Shown: positions 47,521 to 59,869, counted from the first letter of the stretch. The stretch: DNA of 64,000 nt from Micrasema longulum (GCA_022494885.1 JAGVSM010001246.1:180796-244795), one strand, 5' to 3'. Program-made: numbers and translations. Notes: generated by a model not told the origin, from the sequence alone.

Positions 47521-47879
47521 GAGATTACCAAACCTCTGAAACCGGTCAATGACCATTATTTTGAAATTGATTTTCCTAAGGGGTTCGATTGATTGAATCG
47601 TGAAATAAACCGATAGATGTAAATTTAGTCATTTAAAATATGCGAAAATGATGAATCTTTAAATAAAAATCACAAAAGTGCTGCAAAAGTTTATCATAAA
47701 AAAAATAGTCGATATATTATCGCCTGCCTCAGGAAGCGTATAACTTCATTTTTCAATAAATTTATTCGTTTCAAACGTAAATCAATTATGATTTCTTACA
47801 ATGGGATTGTATTTTTATGAGATCCGATAAATAAAACAGTTAATAAATAAATATAAAACAACTTAAAAAAAAAAAAAAA

Positions 47880-48062
47880 ATAATAAGAAATATTTGCGTT
47901 CTTAGATTCACCAAAACATTTCATTTTGAGGGCCATTTTCAACGAGTTTTAAATAACTCACTATTAGAAAATGGAATCAAGTTGGGGTAGAGTGGGATTC
48001 GAACCACATACCATTGGTCCGTGAGTCCGAGACACTAGCCACAGGACCACAACCCGATTTTA
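47880..48062 (-). repeat. SINE family D
   Basis: Begins after an A-run; minus-strand head aatcgggttgtggtcctgtg, box ggttcgaatccca, tail ttcattttgaggg on the plus strand. Confidence 0.75.
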
Positions 48063-49105
48063 ACCACTTATTTTGTATTTTATCTACCAGTGATCAATCG
48101 AATCAGTAAACACTGAAAAATAAATATAGGATAGAATGCATTAGTTAAGTATACCTTGGTAAAGAAGCTTGCGTAGTTTTGAAACCGGTCCGTAGAGAAA
48201 ATATATCACTTACTTTAATTCCTATGATAAATGATACCTTTGTTCGCATTTTGGTACGGCATTATTTATTCGGTGTATATTGAATTATTGTAGCTTCTTA
48301 TTTAATATTCCTGTTGATCGTTATTTGAAACGAAAAATAACAAACCATAATTACCCTCATCAACAAAAGGTATTATGGCTTAGAATTCTTGCTTTGTTGA
48401 ACGTAGAAACAATTTTAATAAGCCGCTTTAGAACGACGCAATACTTGCTAAAATATTGAATCGAGGGAAAATAAAGAGAAAAATAATAAACATACAACTT
48501 CAAATAAATTACGAAAACACTTATTTTTTATTAGTAAATATTATTTTTTAAAAAGAAATATAACAACCATCCACCCCATCCTATCGCCATATGACTCTTC
48601 ATTTCCACACATTCATATTTATTTATTATGGATATCATAGTCATTTTAACAAATGTTTTTTGTATGTAGAACTGTTGGCTTCCCAAATAAAACAAAATAA
48701 AATAATAAACTTAATATACAAGAAAACAATTTTAAAAAGTAAGACAAATTACAGATGTCACATTAATTTATTATGAAAACAAAAGGAGAGGGGAAAAAAA
48801 TATTACTAAAAAAATAAATATTATAAAAATTACGTAAAAGGGAGAAGACATGGTATAGTCCCAACTCTAGTCCCTCTCTCTCTGCTTCCGTGAACATTTA
48901 TGTGTGTTACTAAAAATTCACAACCAAAAATAATTCATTAGGTACAGGTAGTAGATATTTGTAAAAGTTAAAAGTTAAGCAGGAGATAAATTTAAAATTA
49001 TAAAATAAAAGCTTTATAATTTGTAAGTCCAAACCTTGATCAACTTACATCAATCTGTTTTCGGTTGGTTGGAAGATAAGATTTTGGTAAATTATAGTAA
49101 AGTTC
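48063..49105. other. Non-coding, AT-rich
   Basis: Nothing recognised apart from gaaaccggtc near 48181, a possible very degraded relative of the hammerhead-like repeat. Confidence 0.35.
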
Positions 49106-49109
49106 TTAT

Positions 49110-49262
49110 TACTATCCGAGATATTTGGGGGCATTTTCAAAGAGTTGTAAATAACTCACTATTAAAAAATGGGAATCGAGTTGGGGTAGAGTATAGTTCG
49201 AACCTTGGACCTCTGATCAGTGAGTCCGCGACACTAGCCACGGGACCACAACCGAATTTGAA
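49110..49262 (-). repeat. SINE family D
   Basis: tgtaaataactcactatta and gtgagtccgcgacactagcc identify an inverted copy. Confidence 0.7.
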
Positions 49263-49799
49263 TATTGCAAAATAAGAGACCCGTTAATTTACATACATAT
49301 GTACATAAAATATATATTTTACGAAAAGTTCAATAAAATAAATAAATAAAACCGCACTCCACATCTATAAATCGCGTGGGTATTGAAGGAACGTTAGAGA
49401 GTTAGTTCAGAAGACGCGTGTTATTACAGACGATAAAACTGAAGTATATCCGAGTTGTGGATAAAATCGTGATTCAATTAAAATGTCATGTGATTTGGTA
49501 AATAAGCCACATGAAAGGCTAGGTAAAAATCTGCGGCAAATCGCAAAAGGATGCAAGACGTGTGTGAAAATTAAATATTTACACAACAAATGCTTTGATA
49601 GCATATTTCCAGTGCAATTCGTATGATCTTGCCATGTGAACCGTTTAAGATTCATACATTACATATATGAAATAATCACAGATGCCAAGTATGTTATTGG
49701 TATTATCAAGTATGACTAAATCGACCATATTACAGGAGAGAAAAAGCAACCTTTTTAAAATTTATTCATAATCGTAACTCAATGCATATTGACATTAAA

Positions 49800-50390
49800 T
49801 TTGATATATGGAGAACATATAAAGGGGACAGTTAAGTAAAGCTTAGAAAACACCGGGCTTTAAACCTTTTAACGATACACAGACACTGAAACATCATATT
49901 TTGCATACATTCGCAGTATCCTTGAATATAGTATGGTCTCCAAAAAATTTTGAAGCACTTAAATTATCGCAAAAATGTGCATTTTAATAACTATGAAAAA
50001 GCTGCACTACCTCACAAAATCGATACTTTGCAAATTAGAAGAACCACTACTGATACCCTTTTCCTTTACAAAATAGTCAATAACAACTTAGATTGCCCTA
50101 AACTCCTTGAGAAAACTAAAATTTGTATCCCTCAACCCTCAACGTACAATTCGGCTGCAACACAATTGTTGAAACAATTTTCATGTTACAATAATTTAGT
50201 TTGTCCAAATGTTTGTGGACAAAAGATTGGATTTCACCCCCTCGGGAGTCATTAAGATTAACTAATTACAACAGGGATGGAGAATACCTTAAAGAAGGGA
50301 ATATGGAAGTCTAGGCATTGACAGGGCTTATGACCTGTCATTGGCTGGTTTAAGTGGCCACTTTACACACTGCGCAACATTCACCATTAG
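49800..50390 (+). mobile_element. CR1/Jockey-like LINE 3' end with its UTR
   Basis: Reads YIRSILEYSMV, then IRRTTTDTLFLYKIVNNNLD and CPKLLEKTKICIPQPS in an open frame to a stop at 50255, followed by the 3' UTR (family E). This is the copy that shows what family E repeats are: truncated 3' ends of this LINE. Confidence 0.8.
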
Positions 50391-50804
50391 TTAAATTAAA
50401 TTAAAATACCGTGAAATATAAATTTCAAAAGAGTAACTCGTTTATTGACAAAAGCAAAGCTTTTTGTAAGAGTGAAACCGATTCGAAAACCCACGGCCTT
50501 TAAAACGGTTTAGGGTATGTGGAGAAATGTACTTTCATTGAAGCATCGTAATTATTGCAGTGTTTTACTCGATATTTTACTGATTTCGAAGAATACAGAA
50601 GTTTGTGGTATTACTTGCTAAAAAAAAATTGTAGAGATACGAGTGTTCTTCTAAAAAGATAAAAGTATGTGGTAAAGTATGTAAACTCATGTATTCATAG
50701 CTCATAACTCATAACTGTATTCATAACTCATATCAGACAGATTTAGATTTACGACAGTGAACTTCTGGGGAAGCGATAACGTATAGTAATATTATTCTAT
50801 TATG

Positions 50805-51240
50805 CATTTATGTCGACCTCGTGGTGTAGTGGTCAGCGCGTTTGCCTACCATGCAAGAGGTCTCTTTCACATTAGAATATTTCTTAGTCCCTGGACTGGT
50901 ACCTGCAGCGTAAGACTGATCAACTTACCTTCATGTAACAAAAATGATCAAGATAAGCGGCGATTTGTGTACCGATGCAATAGAAAGAGAATGAATGGTA
51001 AGGTATTTTTCCATGTCCAGGCGGACGAAGAATACAGTTCTGCGTGTGAAATAGAACCAGAATCCTGGACGAGCGTTTTCGACTATTTGTTTACCAGGTA
51101 AAAATCCTAAAAAGGAAATCGAATGGGGTTCGCCAACCATTCATGAGGTACCGGGTTTGATTCCTGGCAGGGTCGACGTGAAATATTTGTTTTAATTGTG
51201 GTTTAACATTGCAATATTTAATATATTAAAATAAAATAAA
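50805..51240 (+). repeat. SINE family A, two heads in tandem
   Basis: cgtggtgtagtggtcagcgc at 50818, gtaccgggtttgattcctgg at 51150, with gtccaggcggacgaagaata between them. Confidence 0.7.
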
Positions 51241-51532
51241 ATAACTTTGTTTTTATGTACCACTTATATTTTTTATAATTTAACAACCAACTAGTTTTGG
51301 CAATACTACGCGTTTTAAAGGGTTAATTACAAATTAACATAACATATATAAATTTTTCACAGTGAAGGTAGAGTGGGCGTGGCTACGGAAGTAGAGAAAA
51401 ATTTATATATGTTATGTTAGTTTGTAATTAACCCTGAAGAAGGCATAGTATTGCCGAAACTAGTTGGTTGTCAAATTATAAAAAATATAAGTGGTACATA
51501 AAAACAAAGTGATTTTATTTTAATATATTCAA
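51219..51532. mobile_element. Foldback repeat carrying a hammerhead-like motif
   Basis: Arms about 51219-51347 and 51392-51532 are diverged reverse complements (gtaccacttatattttttat, aactagtt, ttaacataacatatataaat). The right arm keeps an intact core at 51430-51469; the left arm has it mutated (CTGAAGA to CTTTAAA, GAAA to AAAA). Layout resembles Penelope-like terminal repeats. Confidence 0.65.
51430..51469 (+). ncRNA. Hammerhead ribozyme candidate
   Basis: Stem I AACC/GGTT, core CTGAAGA, stem II GGCA-TAGTAT-TGCC preceded by one bulged A, box GAA-ACTAGT with palindromic stem III (suited to dimer folding), and NUH triplet GTT. Known: minimal type I hammerheads of this shape occur in Penelope-like retroelements. 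The bulge at the base of stem II is not canonical, so activity is uncertain. Confidence 0.5.
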
Positions 51533-51574
51533 TAATAATGTTCCACAAAGTAAGTGCTTCGAACATCAAAAATA

Positions 51575-51735
51575 TTGCAATATTTCACTGTCCTTAAGTA
51601 CCTAAAGTGCAAGACTGATCACCTTACCTTGCAAGTAACAAAATGATCTAGATACACTGCGATTGGAGTGCTGGTGCGCCCTGTGCAGTCTGTGCACCAC
51701 TGGGTGCGGATAGGGAAACGGAAATGATGACGATG
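51575..51735 (+). repeat. SINE family A 3' half
   Basis: gcaatatttcactgtcctta, aagactgatcaccttacctt and gtgcaccactgggtgcggat then gatgacgatg. Confidence 0.65.
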
Positions 51736-51889
51736 CATGAAGGTATGGCTTAAGGACAGAGAGAGACTTCGTCAATAAATCGTGGAACGATATGGATTAT
51801 GAATATAAGTTGAGTACATTACAAATAAATCTTCGTGTCAAGTTTGAAATTGGAAATATAATTTACCTCTGTTTATTTCAGTCCGAACC

Positions 51890-52330
51890 AGATGCAGCAC
51901 ATGTATAGTCGGGGTCTACGCTCAAGGCGTATTAAAAGTGTGCGGTAGTGAGTTGTGAAGCTGTGCGGTTGATTTTAGACAAAATTAAGCTAGTCGCAAA
52001 TATTTTATATTCTTGAAAATCGAAGCGCCAATTTTCATCGAAACTCAATCGGGCAGCGTCAAAACACCTAACCGCATTCCTTTCGCGCGCCTTGAACGTA
52101 GACTCCGTATATACGCGGTCCTATTTTACAAGCTAAATAACAAGTTTCCTATCGCAAGTTACCATTTGCGGCCTATTTTCTCGGCTCGTTTAATTTTCCT
52201 CATTATGTGTTGCATGCTCGCGACGGTGACGGTGCATTATTCCGGCGGAGTTCAACTCGTATACTGTGTATTTATATACTACAGTACCTACGTGGCTTTC
52301 AGTCTCGACACAATCTGAGTCTCGAGACCA
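51890..52330. promoter_or_regulatory. CpG-rich unique block
   Basis: Contains ctttcgcgcgccttgaacg and gctcgcgacggtgacggtgc, unlike surrounding repeats. No protein recognised. It lies upstream of the minus-strand TRIM-NHL gene and could be 5' regulatory or untranslated sequence. Confidence 0.25.
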
Positions 52331-52349
52331 AGACGAGACTCCGAGCCCA

Positions 52350-52580
52350 AGGCCTCGATTATGATGGGAAGATAAAGACGTCATACCTTCGCCTTGACGG
52401 TATAGTTGAAGATAAATTCTCTCGGGCGATTACGAAGATACACTACCGACGCCCCACCTTCAAGTTTTGGGTAGATACATCGATATGAAACAAGGGAAAG
52501 CGTACGTCGCGGTACACATATCTACGAACTGAAACGACATAGCTTTAGTATGACGTTATAGTTGAAGATAAAATCTAAAG
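52350..52580. repeat. Degenerate MITE family T
   Basis: caaggcctcgattatgatgg, then gtatagttgaagataaat twice. Confidence 0.45.
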
Positions 52581-52629
52581 AACTAATATAAACTTATATT
52601 AAAATTACTAAATTTTTTTTAAAAATTCT

Positions 52630-52800
52630 CAAGAACATCATCATTCCCTTTCTGCACCTAATGGTGTATAGGGCACTGCATTGGTACACCAATCGCGGCG
52701 TATCTTAATCATTTTTGGTTTCATGAAGGTAAGATAATCAATCTTACGCTTCAAGTACCAGTCCAGGGACTATAAAATATTCTGGTGTGAAAACATATTT
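52630..52800 (-). repeat. SINE family A fragment
   Basis: tctgcacctaatggtgtata, aatcttacgcttcaagtacc and agtccagggactataaaata. Confidence 0.7.
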
Positions 52801-52819
52801 TTTCAAATTAATTTGAAAT

Positions 52820-52990
52820 AATTCGATTAATTCTTTTTCTTTTATCGCTTGAGGTAACTCATTGTAAAGCTTCAATCCCTAGAACAATGAGTTTTGAGAT
52901 TCTGATTTCTCCTCATTAGTAATCTTACACCTTTTTTTATCCCTTGTTTCATATGTACGATATTGTTGGTTAAATTGCATAATTTTTCAT
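52820..52990 (-). mobile_element. LINE C-terminal fragment
   Basis: Minus strand reads GLKLYNELPQAIKEKELIEL then FQINL, the YNxLPxxIK...F motif of Jockey/CR1-like elements. Confidence 0.6.
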
Positions 52991-53754
52991 CCCCTTAATT
53001 ATTTTATGCAAAAAAAACTGCTACATTATATTTTATTTGCTGCTTCACTGTGCAAGCCAATTTCTCTGTGCATTTGAACCAAACAAATACAGCTCAAATG
53101 TAATTTTTGCACATGCTCAAAATTAAAAATAATACTCATTTTTAATTGTGTGTAATGGACGTATTTCGCATTCTGGTAAATGCAATTAACTAACGGAGTC
53201 GCACCAAATTGCATCGTATTTATAAACAAAAAGATGTACGAATTTCGTTTAGACTTATTATTTGTGATTCTCTGTAACGTCTGGAATTTGTCTGACAATT
53301 CGCTCCTTTCTTCTCGGTGTTGAAACATTTTGATTGCAGAGTTTAAAACGGGACATGTTTGCTTTTAGCTGGTGTATTTATTCATCTTGTGAATTTACAA
53401 TGTAACGAGGATTGTTTACTTTCCGTTTATCGCAAGTTTGGACAACCTACGAATTAGGAGTAGCGTACTTTGAAAACGTGGCTAAAGCTCTCCGGAATAC
53501 CGACTAATATTTATATAAACTATTGCATTTTTAGAATTTGTCCAGGTAATTTAATTTTGATGCCTTTTTAAATTGGTATTTAATAACAATGCCAGAAAAT
53601 GATCAAATTATGATAGAGTAGGGACCAAACCTTAACCCTCTGTTTCAATACTACCAAAGTAACACACCCCAACCCAAATACTTTTGTTGGATAGGCGGAG
53701 TGATATATTTATTACGAGAATTATCTTATAAAGTTTGCTTGCTACCTTGTACAT

Positions 53755-54130
53755 ATTTTTATTTTATTTATTTTTTACACATAATAAACAATAATTAATA
53801 ATGTGAACTCCCTGGGGTCACCCGTGGCAAGGACACTTAACAAAATACTTTTAAAAAAAAATAATTTACAAGTGAGAATATACAAAGACTTATTCAGAGA
53901 TAATAAACAAAATGTTCTGACAGTTTCAAACCCTACATATTTATGTATATATTTCAATTTATATATATTTATATTGTAAAACGCACAATAAAAGAATAAA
54001 AACAAAACATAAACTATACATTTGTGAAACAGTTGATTCAATATTGGTTTGCGCGAATGAGACAATCCATTTCTACCGAGCTCCACTATACATTTTTTTA
54101 TAGCCTTTTTGAACATATCTTCTCGTTCTT
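53755..54130 (-). repeat. LINE 3'-end repeat, copy 2
   Basis: Counterpart of 4440-4830; adds MFKKAIKKCIVELGRNGLSH at the 5' side on the minus strand. Confidence 0.65.
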
Positions 54131-54620
54131 CACGTGTCGTGTCAGGTTCCCCCCTGACGTTGTCGACCACTTATGAGAGAGCTCTCCATAGTTATGTCTT
54201 GGGGAGTTGTCGACCGAAGTGGTTTCCCGTTGCCTCCTTCGGTGGAATTTTCTGTCAGGGCTACCTACCCTTAGCTGGAGGGATCTGGTTTTATGGCGCC
54301 GGACAGTCGCCATTCATTCTTTCTGCTTTAGAAATTATGTTAATGCCAGTGGCCACCCTGATCAGGGCTCGCGGGGCCTAATATCCCACTCATGGACGCT
54401 AGGCAGTAGGACCAATGGTAGTATAGCTAGCAAATATTAACTTATTTTCGCACCTAACAATTTGAACATAACCAGAATATAAAGTTTAATATTAATAAAA
54501 TCATTACTAATAATTGGATGATTCATTGGCGTAGAAGACATTCATAGTAAATAACTTACAATATTATACCAATTGGATAAAAAAAAAAAACCTTAGTATC
54601 ATTTACCGTTAGGTACGGCT

Positions 54621-54907
54621 GGAGCTCAATCACAGATGGCTATCGACATGCTAAAAAACGTGCTAAGTATTTGAGCAATCACCACGAACAATCATGAACA
54701 CGCTGAAGTTAAAGCGGTCGCGTTGCAAAACGCCATAGATAAGTTCCTGTGCGAGATTCAACCAATCCTCTTGAACTGACCGAAGTTGAATTTCGTTTTG
54801 CAACGCGACCGCTTTAACTTCAGCGTGTTCATGATTGTTCGTGGTGATCGCTCAAATACTTAGCACGTTTTTTAGCATGTCGATAGCCATCTGTGATTGA
54901 GCTCCTG
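54621..54907. mobile_element. MITE with 113-bp inverted repeats, copy 2
   Basis: Same ends as 21994-22459 but in the opposite orientation and with about 180 bp of interior missing. Confidence 0.85.
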
Positions 54908-55019
54908 GAAATCTGTTGGGTCACATCGGCTCTACTGATCGCCAACAATAAATGCTACTGGGGTAAATGACGAAAATGGCAAAATCGTGAAAGTAATATA
55001 TATGTATTTTATGTATTTA

Positions 55020-55445
55020 TTTTTTTATTTAAGAAGGTAAACATGAACAGAAAGTATAAAAGGAAAAATTATAAAATACACTCAACCGCTAAACCGGCTT
55101 GTCTGCAAGTTTCTTATTTTTCCTTTACAAAGAAAAAAGTTAGAGAAATTACATAAACTTAAAAAGTAATATGAACATTATGAAGAACTAAAAGCATACG
55201 TATTTTTTTAAATAGTTGACTGTTAACATAAAATACTAATCAATATAAACCTTGTTACATATTAGCCATTGAATTATTTTTTTCTTAAAAGTTTTGTCAA
55301 CATTTTCTTTTAAGATCTACTTAGGAATGTTATTGAAAATTTTAGGATTGTATAATAAAGTGTTCTTTGGCCACACTTGTTTTAAAACCTAGGTATAAGC
55401 CTTCACGTTGTGCTGTGCTAGCCTCGTATTATGTATATGTATATA
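55020..55445 (-). mobile_element. LINE 3' end
   Basis: Minus strand frame RLAQHNVKAYT, stop, VLKQVWPKNTLLYNPKIFNN then FKKKIIQWLICNKVYID, the C-terminus of a LINE polymerase with two internal stops. Confidence 0.65.
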
Positions 55446-55689
55446 CCTTTTCTGGTAGGTACTATCAAACCGATAGTTAAAACATTTTGAAACTGACCAC
55501 AAACAAAACCCGTGAAGTACACCAGTGGTCTATGGTCTAGGTACATAAAAACATGATTCTACATGCGGTACCTGACTTGTGATGATTATTTCTCTATCTG
55601 TTTCCATTCGCAAGCAACTTGCTTCATATTACTTTTCTATTATGTCTGCAGAATGGCCTTATGCGTATTATGGCACTATCTGCAATAAG

Positions 55690-56120
55690 AGCGCTGTGAA
55701 CCTAGCAGGCAACATTCTCAGCGAGACTGGGTAAAAAAATAGCTCGCTCCTTGTATGAAATTACATCCGCGGAACGGCCGAGTCTAGTCTTTAGTCCATA
55801 TTGGACTTGCCCAGTAAACAGTGTTGTAACTGGTAACGGATACGGTGCCGGGGCACAAAGCGAGCGTAAGGGGAAACTGAACAATCGGGCCGGGGTAGTG
55901 TCACTTTACCGAGGAAAATCGCCCACGCATAGTAGGCCGAGCACCCGAGAACGTATTACTAAATGCAATTCGAGTGAAAAACAAAAACAACGCATTTGGT
56001 TGAATTAGCAATGAAACAAAAAGGTGGAAATTAGAAACCGTACGGCAGAATGAAAAGCGGCGACGCGTAGGGTTTGTTTCTAATACAACCATTTTTTTGA
56101 TGAGTTCGTTCTTCGTCACG
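55690..56120. promoter_or_regulatory. CpG-rich unique block
   Basis: Includes atccgcggaacggccgagtc, cggatacggtgccgggg and aaagcggcgacgcgtaggg. No recognisable protein on either strand. Possible promoter or 5' untranslated exon, perhaps of the minus-strand gene. Confidence 0.25.
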
Positions 56121-56239
56121 TCATATGAAATTTAAGTACCGCGAGAAATCGGATGTAAAAAAATGTTTTTTCACGTGATAAATATAAGAGCGTCTAATTA
56201 TTGTAAGGAGAGTTTCTCGAAAACGTGTAAAAATATAAT

Positions 56240-56455
56240 TAAATCGCAGCGTATCTTGATCATTTTTGTTACATGAAGGTAAGATGATCAGTCTTACGCT
56301 TCAGGTACCAGTCCAGGGACTATACAATATTCTAGTGTAAAAATACCTTTCTAAATAAACGTTTAATGTCAACCATGTCGGGAATCGAACCCGAACCACG
56401 AACCTCTCGCATGGTAGGCAAACGCGCTGACCACTACACCACGAGGCCTTGTATT
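56240..56455 (-). repeat. SINE family A, clean head
   Basis: Minus strand: gcctcgtggtgtagtggtca, B box gggttcgattcccgac, body gtaccagtcc... on plus. Best copy for the tRNA-like part. Confidence 0.8.
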
Positions 56456-56770
56456 ATTAGCGCTATGTTTTTTTTAAGTTTTGTATTTTTGAAATAACTC
56501 CGCGTGTGGCGTCTCAAGTTCTCTTCCCCTTCTTTACCGTAAGTTCTGCTGATTGGTCAGTTGACTTACCGTAAACCGGAAATCTATCTCACCTTTCTTA
56601 TCATTGGTTGATTCGGAAGAACTAATGACGTCTTTCAAAGTAGTTTATTTTCATTTGAATCATTTTTTTTTCATACATTTTCAAGAAACCTCACTTTAAT
56701 TTTTACCGCGCGTAAGAATACATTTTTTATATTCAATTTCCCGTAGGGCTGAACTTTTTGTCTTTTGATG
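56452..56770 (-). repeat. Dispersed repeat S, copy 3
   Basis: gtattattagcgctatgttt, gaaataactccgcgtgtggc and ttcccgtagggctgaac match the inverse of 59058-59450. Confidence 0.65.
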
Positions 56771-56779
56771 TTTCTCAAC

Positions 56780-57930
56780 TAGAATTTTCCACATGAATTT
56801 TATAATGTTTGTACGAAAATTTTGTGTATTTTTGAATTACAAGAGACAATAGGGAAATATCACATAATACCGATATAAATATATGAAATGGATTAAGAAT
56901 GATTGATTGTATTTTCAAAATCAATATGGACATAGTGGAGAAAATTTTTCATACATTAATGTAAAAAAGAAATTCAATAGAAATACGTTCCTAGAAAAAC
57001 GCGACGTGTTTGGCCTTGGTTGTTGTGACGTCAAGATTCGTGAAATTATTCTACACAAATTCAATGGCTAGGAACAAATAAACATGAATCGTAACGTATT
57101 AGGGGCGTCGCCAATGGAATCACCGTTTTTGTGGGAATTTAAAATTACAAATTTAAAAGTATTTTTTATGCTACTAATAATTAGCGAAATAAATTTAGAC
57201 AGTATTTCAAAGACCTTTTTAAAAATGTGTTTAAAAACCTGATGTTTCCCTATTATTTCAGTGGAAAATTACATCACTATGCCACCGAGGCTTGAGAAAA
57301 ATGTTGCACTCACAAAGCCCACTCCCATCCCTACGCACCCTCACATACATACACCCACATACCTTTATTGTTATTTTTAGTGTGTTTTGTTTTCCATTTC
57401 CTAACTTCACTGGATTTTTAAAATTATATTTCTGCGGAATACTTTACCGGCTTTATTTTATGCTTTGATACAATACTGTACGTTAACAAATGAAAAAAAA
57501 AACACATTTAATTACAGTATAATACGCCATTTTCCCGGGGGGACAAGCTGACAGAATAAAACGACACACCACCACATCATTTTTACACACATACCATGCT
57601 TCCTCAACATCTATTTGTTTATGCACGCACGCCGAATAAAACGACTTTGCACACGTGAAAGTTTTAATTTTTTTTTTTTAAATGTATTTGTTTTTAAAAA
57701 TTAAAATAATTTTCACTGGGGTGTCCCGTGCCGAGAGAAACATCATTTTGAAACGTACCCTAAATACACACTCAACAAAATTATATTAAAGAATTTATTA
57801 AATTTTATCATGTCATATTTTCCTTGTTTTCTGCATACATCAACATTCAAACCGTAAATATTTTAAGCAATTCTTTTGCAACATTATTTTGAGTATGTCC
57901 AAATTATTTAATGAACCACTTTACCTTTTG
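56780..57930. other. Non-coding, no recognised feature
   Basis: AT-rich; 57530-57650 contains two echoes of aataaaacga-c. No gene recognised. Confidence 0.35.
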
Positions 57931-57938
57931 GGTTATAC

Positions 57939-57976
57939 GTCGACCGGCTTCGAGGTTACTTCCTAATCATCGGGAC
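57939..57976 (-). ncRNA. Degenerate hammerhead-like motif
   Basis: Minus strand: stem I GTC/GAC, core CCGATGA (U4 changed), stem II AGG...CCT, then GAA-GCCGGT-C with NUH triplet GTC. Confidence 0.3.
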
Positions 57977-58119
57977 TTAAACTAACCTAGAATTACTCGC
58001 GTTGCTATTTATACATATTATAAAATATAGTTAGAAAGAAACAGAAGAATTAAAGAAAGAGAGAGAAAGAAGATTGTATGAATCAAAACGGGAATATTTT
58101 AAGAGGACGCGAAGTTTTA

Positions 58120-58265
58120 ACTTGTTTAGACAATCTAGAAATATTAGATTAGAGATTAGTAAAGGCATTAAGCAAATTCTTCCTGTAATTAATAATTAAT
58201 CTAATTTATTTGATTAAAGCCAGTACTTATCTCTAATCTAATATTTCTAGATTGTCTAAACAAAG
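58120..58265. mobile_element. Small foldback element
   Basis: tgtttagacaatctagaaat and attagattagagat are mirrored at 58226-58262; arms about 40 bp. Confidence 0.8.
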
Positions 58266-58289
58266 ACCTAAGAAGATCGAAGGCGAAGA

Positions 58290-58400
58290 TTGTCCAGGCG
58301 GTCACCGTGGTAAAGTGGTTAAGACGTTTAACTAACGCATGGAAGGCCCCGGGTTCGATTTTCGGTGAGAACGCAAAAATTTAATGTGATTTTTCTCAAG
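58290..58400 (+). repeat. tRNA-headed SINE, family C
   Basis: gtcaccgtggtaaagtggtt (A-box region) and cccgggttcgattttcggtg (B-box region) spaced as in tRNA. Single copy in the window. Confidence 0.6.
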
Positions 58401-58549
58401 CCTGGGTGTTATGTGCTGTAATTGCGCCTCCTGGCCTGTTGTGGTTTTAAAAAAAGGAATACTATGTCCATTAACATGTAAAATGTCTGCACCCGTTCTT
58501 GACTAAAAGCGTGGCTGGAAGACAAGGCTGAATTTCGCTTAGAAACAGA

Positions 58550-58625
58550 GAGGGAAAACATTTTTGGAAATGGGAATGGGAATGTGGAAAGTCTAGGCAT
58601 TTACAGGGCTTATGATCTATTGGCT
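58550..58625 (+). repeat. LINE 3'-UTR repeat E fragment
   Basis: gtggaaagtctaggcattta then cagggcttatga. Confidence 0.65.
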
Positions 58626-58859
58626 AGTTACATTCACCCACATCAATATATACTATTAAACGTGTTCAATTAAATTGTTGTCCAGGTATTTATTAAAATT
58701 TATGTTCATGTTACAATTTTTATTTTTAGTATTTTTCAATAATATGCATGCTTCCACTTTCTTTCATGTTGTATCCAAACTCAACACAGGGCTATTGGCC
58801 TCATTGAGTTAGATTTACCAGAGTTAGAGTTATATTTTTTTGTAATATGTATCTTTGTA

Positions 58860-59010
58860 TGAAAAAGGGAATGGCCCACGCTCAGACGCTGAAGTCTTTG
58901 TGGGCATTTTTTCCAATTTATGTTACCTATAGCTTAATTTTAAGATGTATTTTTTTAAAGTGTATTTTTGTAATTAAAATTCTATGTAAATATATATATG
59001 GAAAAACAAC
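58860..59010 (+). repeat. LINE 3' tail, second copy
   Basis: gaatggcccacgctcagacg and cttaattttaagatgtattt match 16397-16545. Confidence 0.75.
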
Positions 59011-59057
59011 TAATGAAAAGTAAGATTTCAGCTCTTTTGCTGCACTAAATCAATTTT

Positions 59058-59450
59058 ATAATGAGGAACTTCAGCCCTACGGGAAATTGGATACAAAAAA
59101 TGTTTTCTTGCGTGGGGTAAAAATTAGAACATTAAATTGTAGTGTAAAGTTTCTTGAAAATGTACGGAATAAATAATAAAAAATATTTTAATAAAAACGC
59201 ACTACTTTGAATGACGTCACTGGTTCACGTGAATCAACCTATGATCCGAGAGCTAAGGAAGATTTTCGGTCTGTTTGTCGCTTCTGGACCAATGGAAAAA
59301 GCTGAATGATAATAAGCGGAAATGAACCTCTGACGTTACACGCGGAGTTATTTCAGAAATACAAAACTTTTAAAAAATGTAGCGCTGATAATACGATATA
59401 TAAAAATAAAAAATAAAAATTGACTTAGTTTAATAATCTTTAAACAAATT
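59058..59450 (+). repeat. Dispersed repeat S, copy 4
   Basis: gaacttcagccctacgggaa to gtagcgctgataatacgata; includes tgacgtca. Confidence 0.65.
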
Positions 59451-59869
59451 TTATTCGCGTCTAACGCTTTACTGTATTAACGGGACTATGTTGCCTAACA
59501 TGGGGAACAGGAGTTACGAGGCAACCTTTACGGACCGATTGATAGGTTTGGTCAAACCATATAAACAGGATTCTGCTTATAGTCAGTCGCTAGGACATGT
59601 TCAACATACGGAAGTATTGCGAACAAAACAGAAATGTCAATCAGATAAAAACAACGCCAAAACAATAGGGTATTGAGTACTTTGTGACGCAGCATTATTT
59701 ACAACGGAGTATATTTTTCACTCAACTTTAATTTGTAAAAGATTTCCATTGTGATGTTAGTCCTCGTTTGCTCTGTCACGTTTGGAACAGTATTTTTAAG
59801 TTTTATGCAATTGAAGACCTCGTTCTAAAAATGTAAACTGTCCAAACTTTTCCAAAATGATATTTATTT

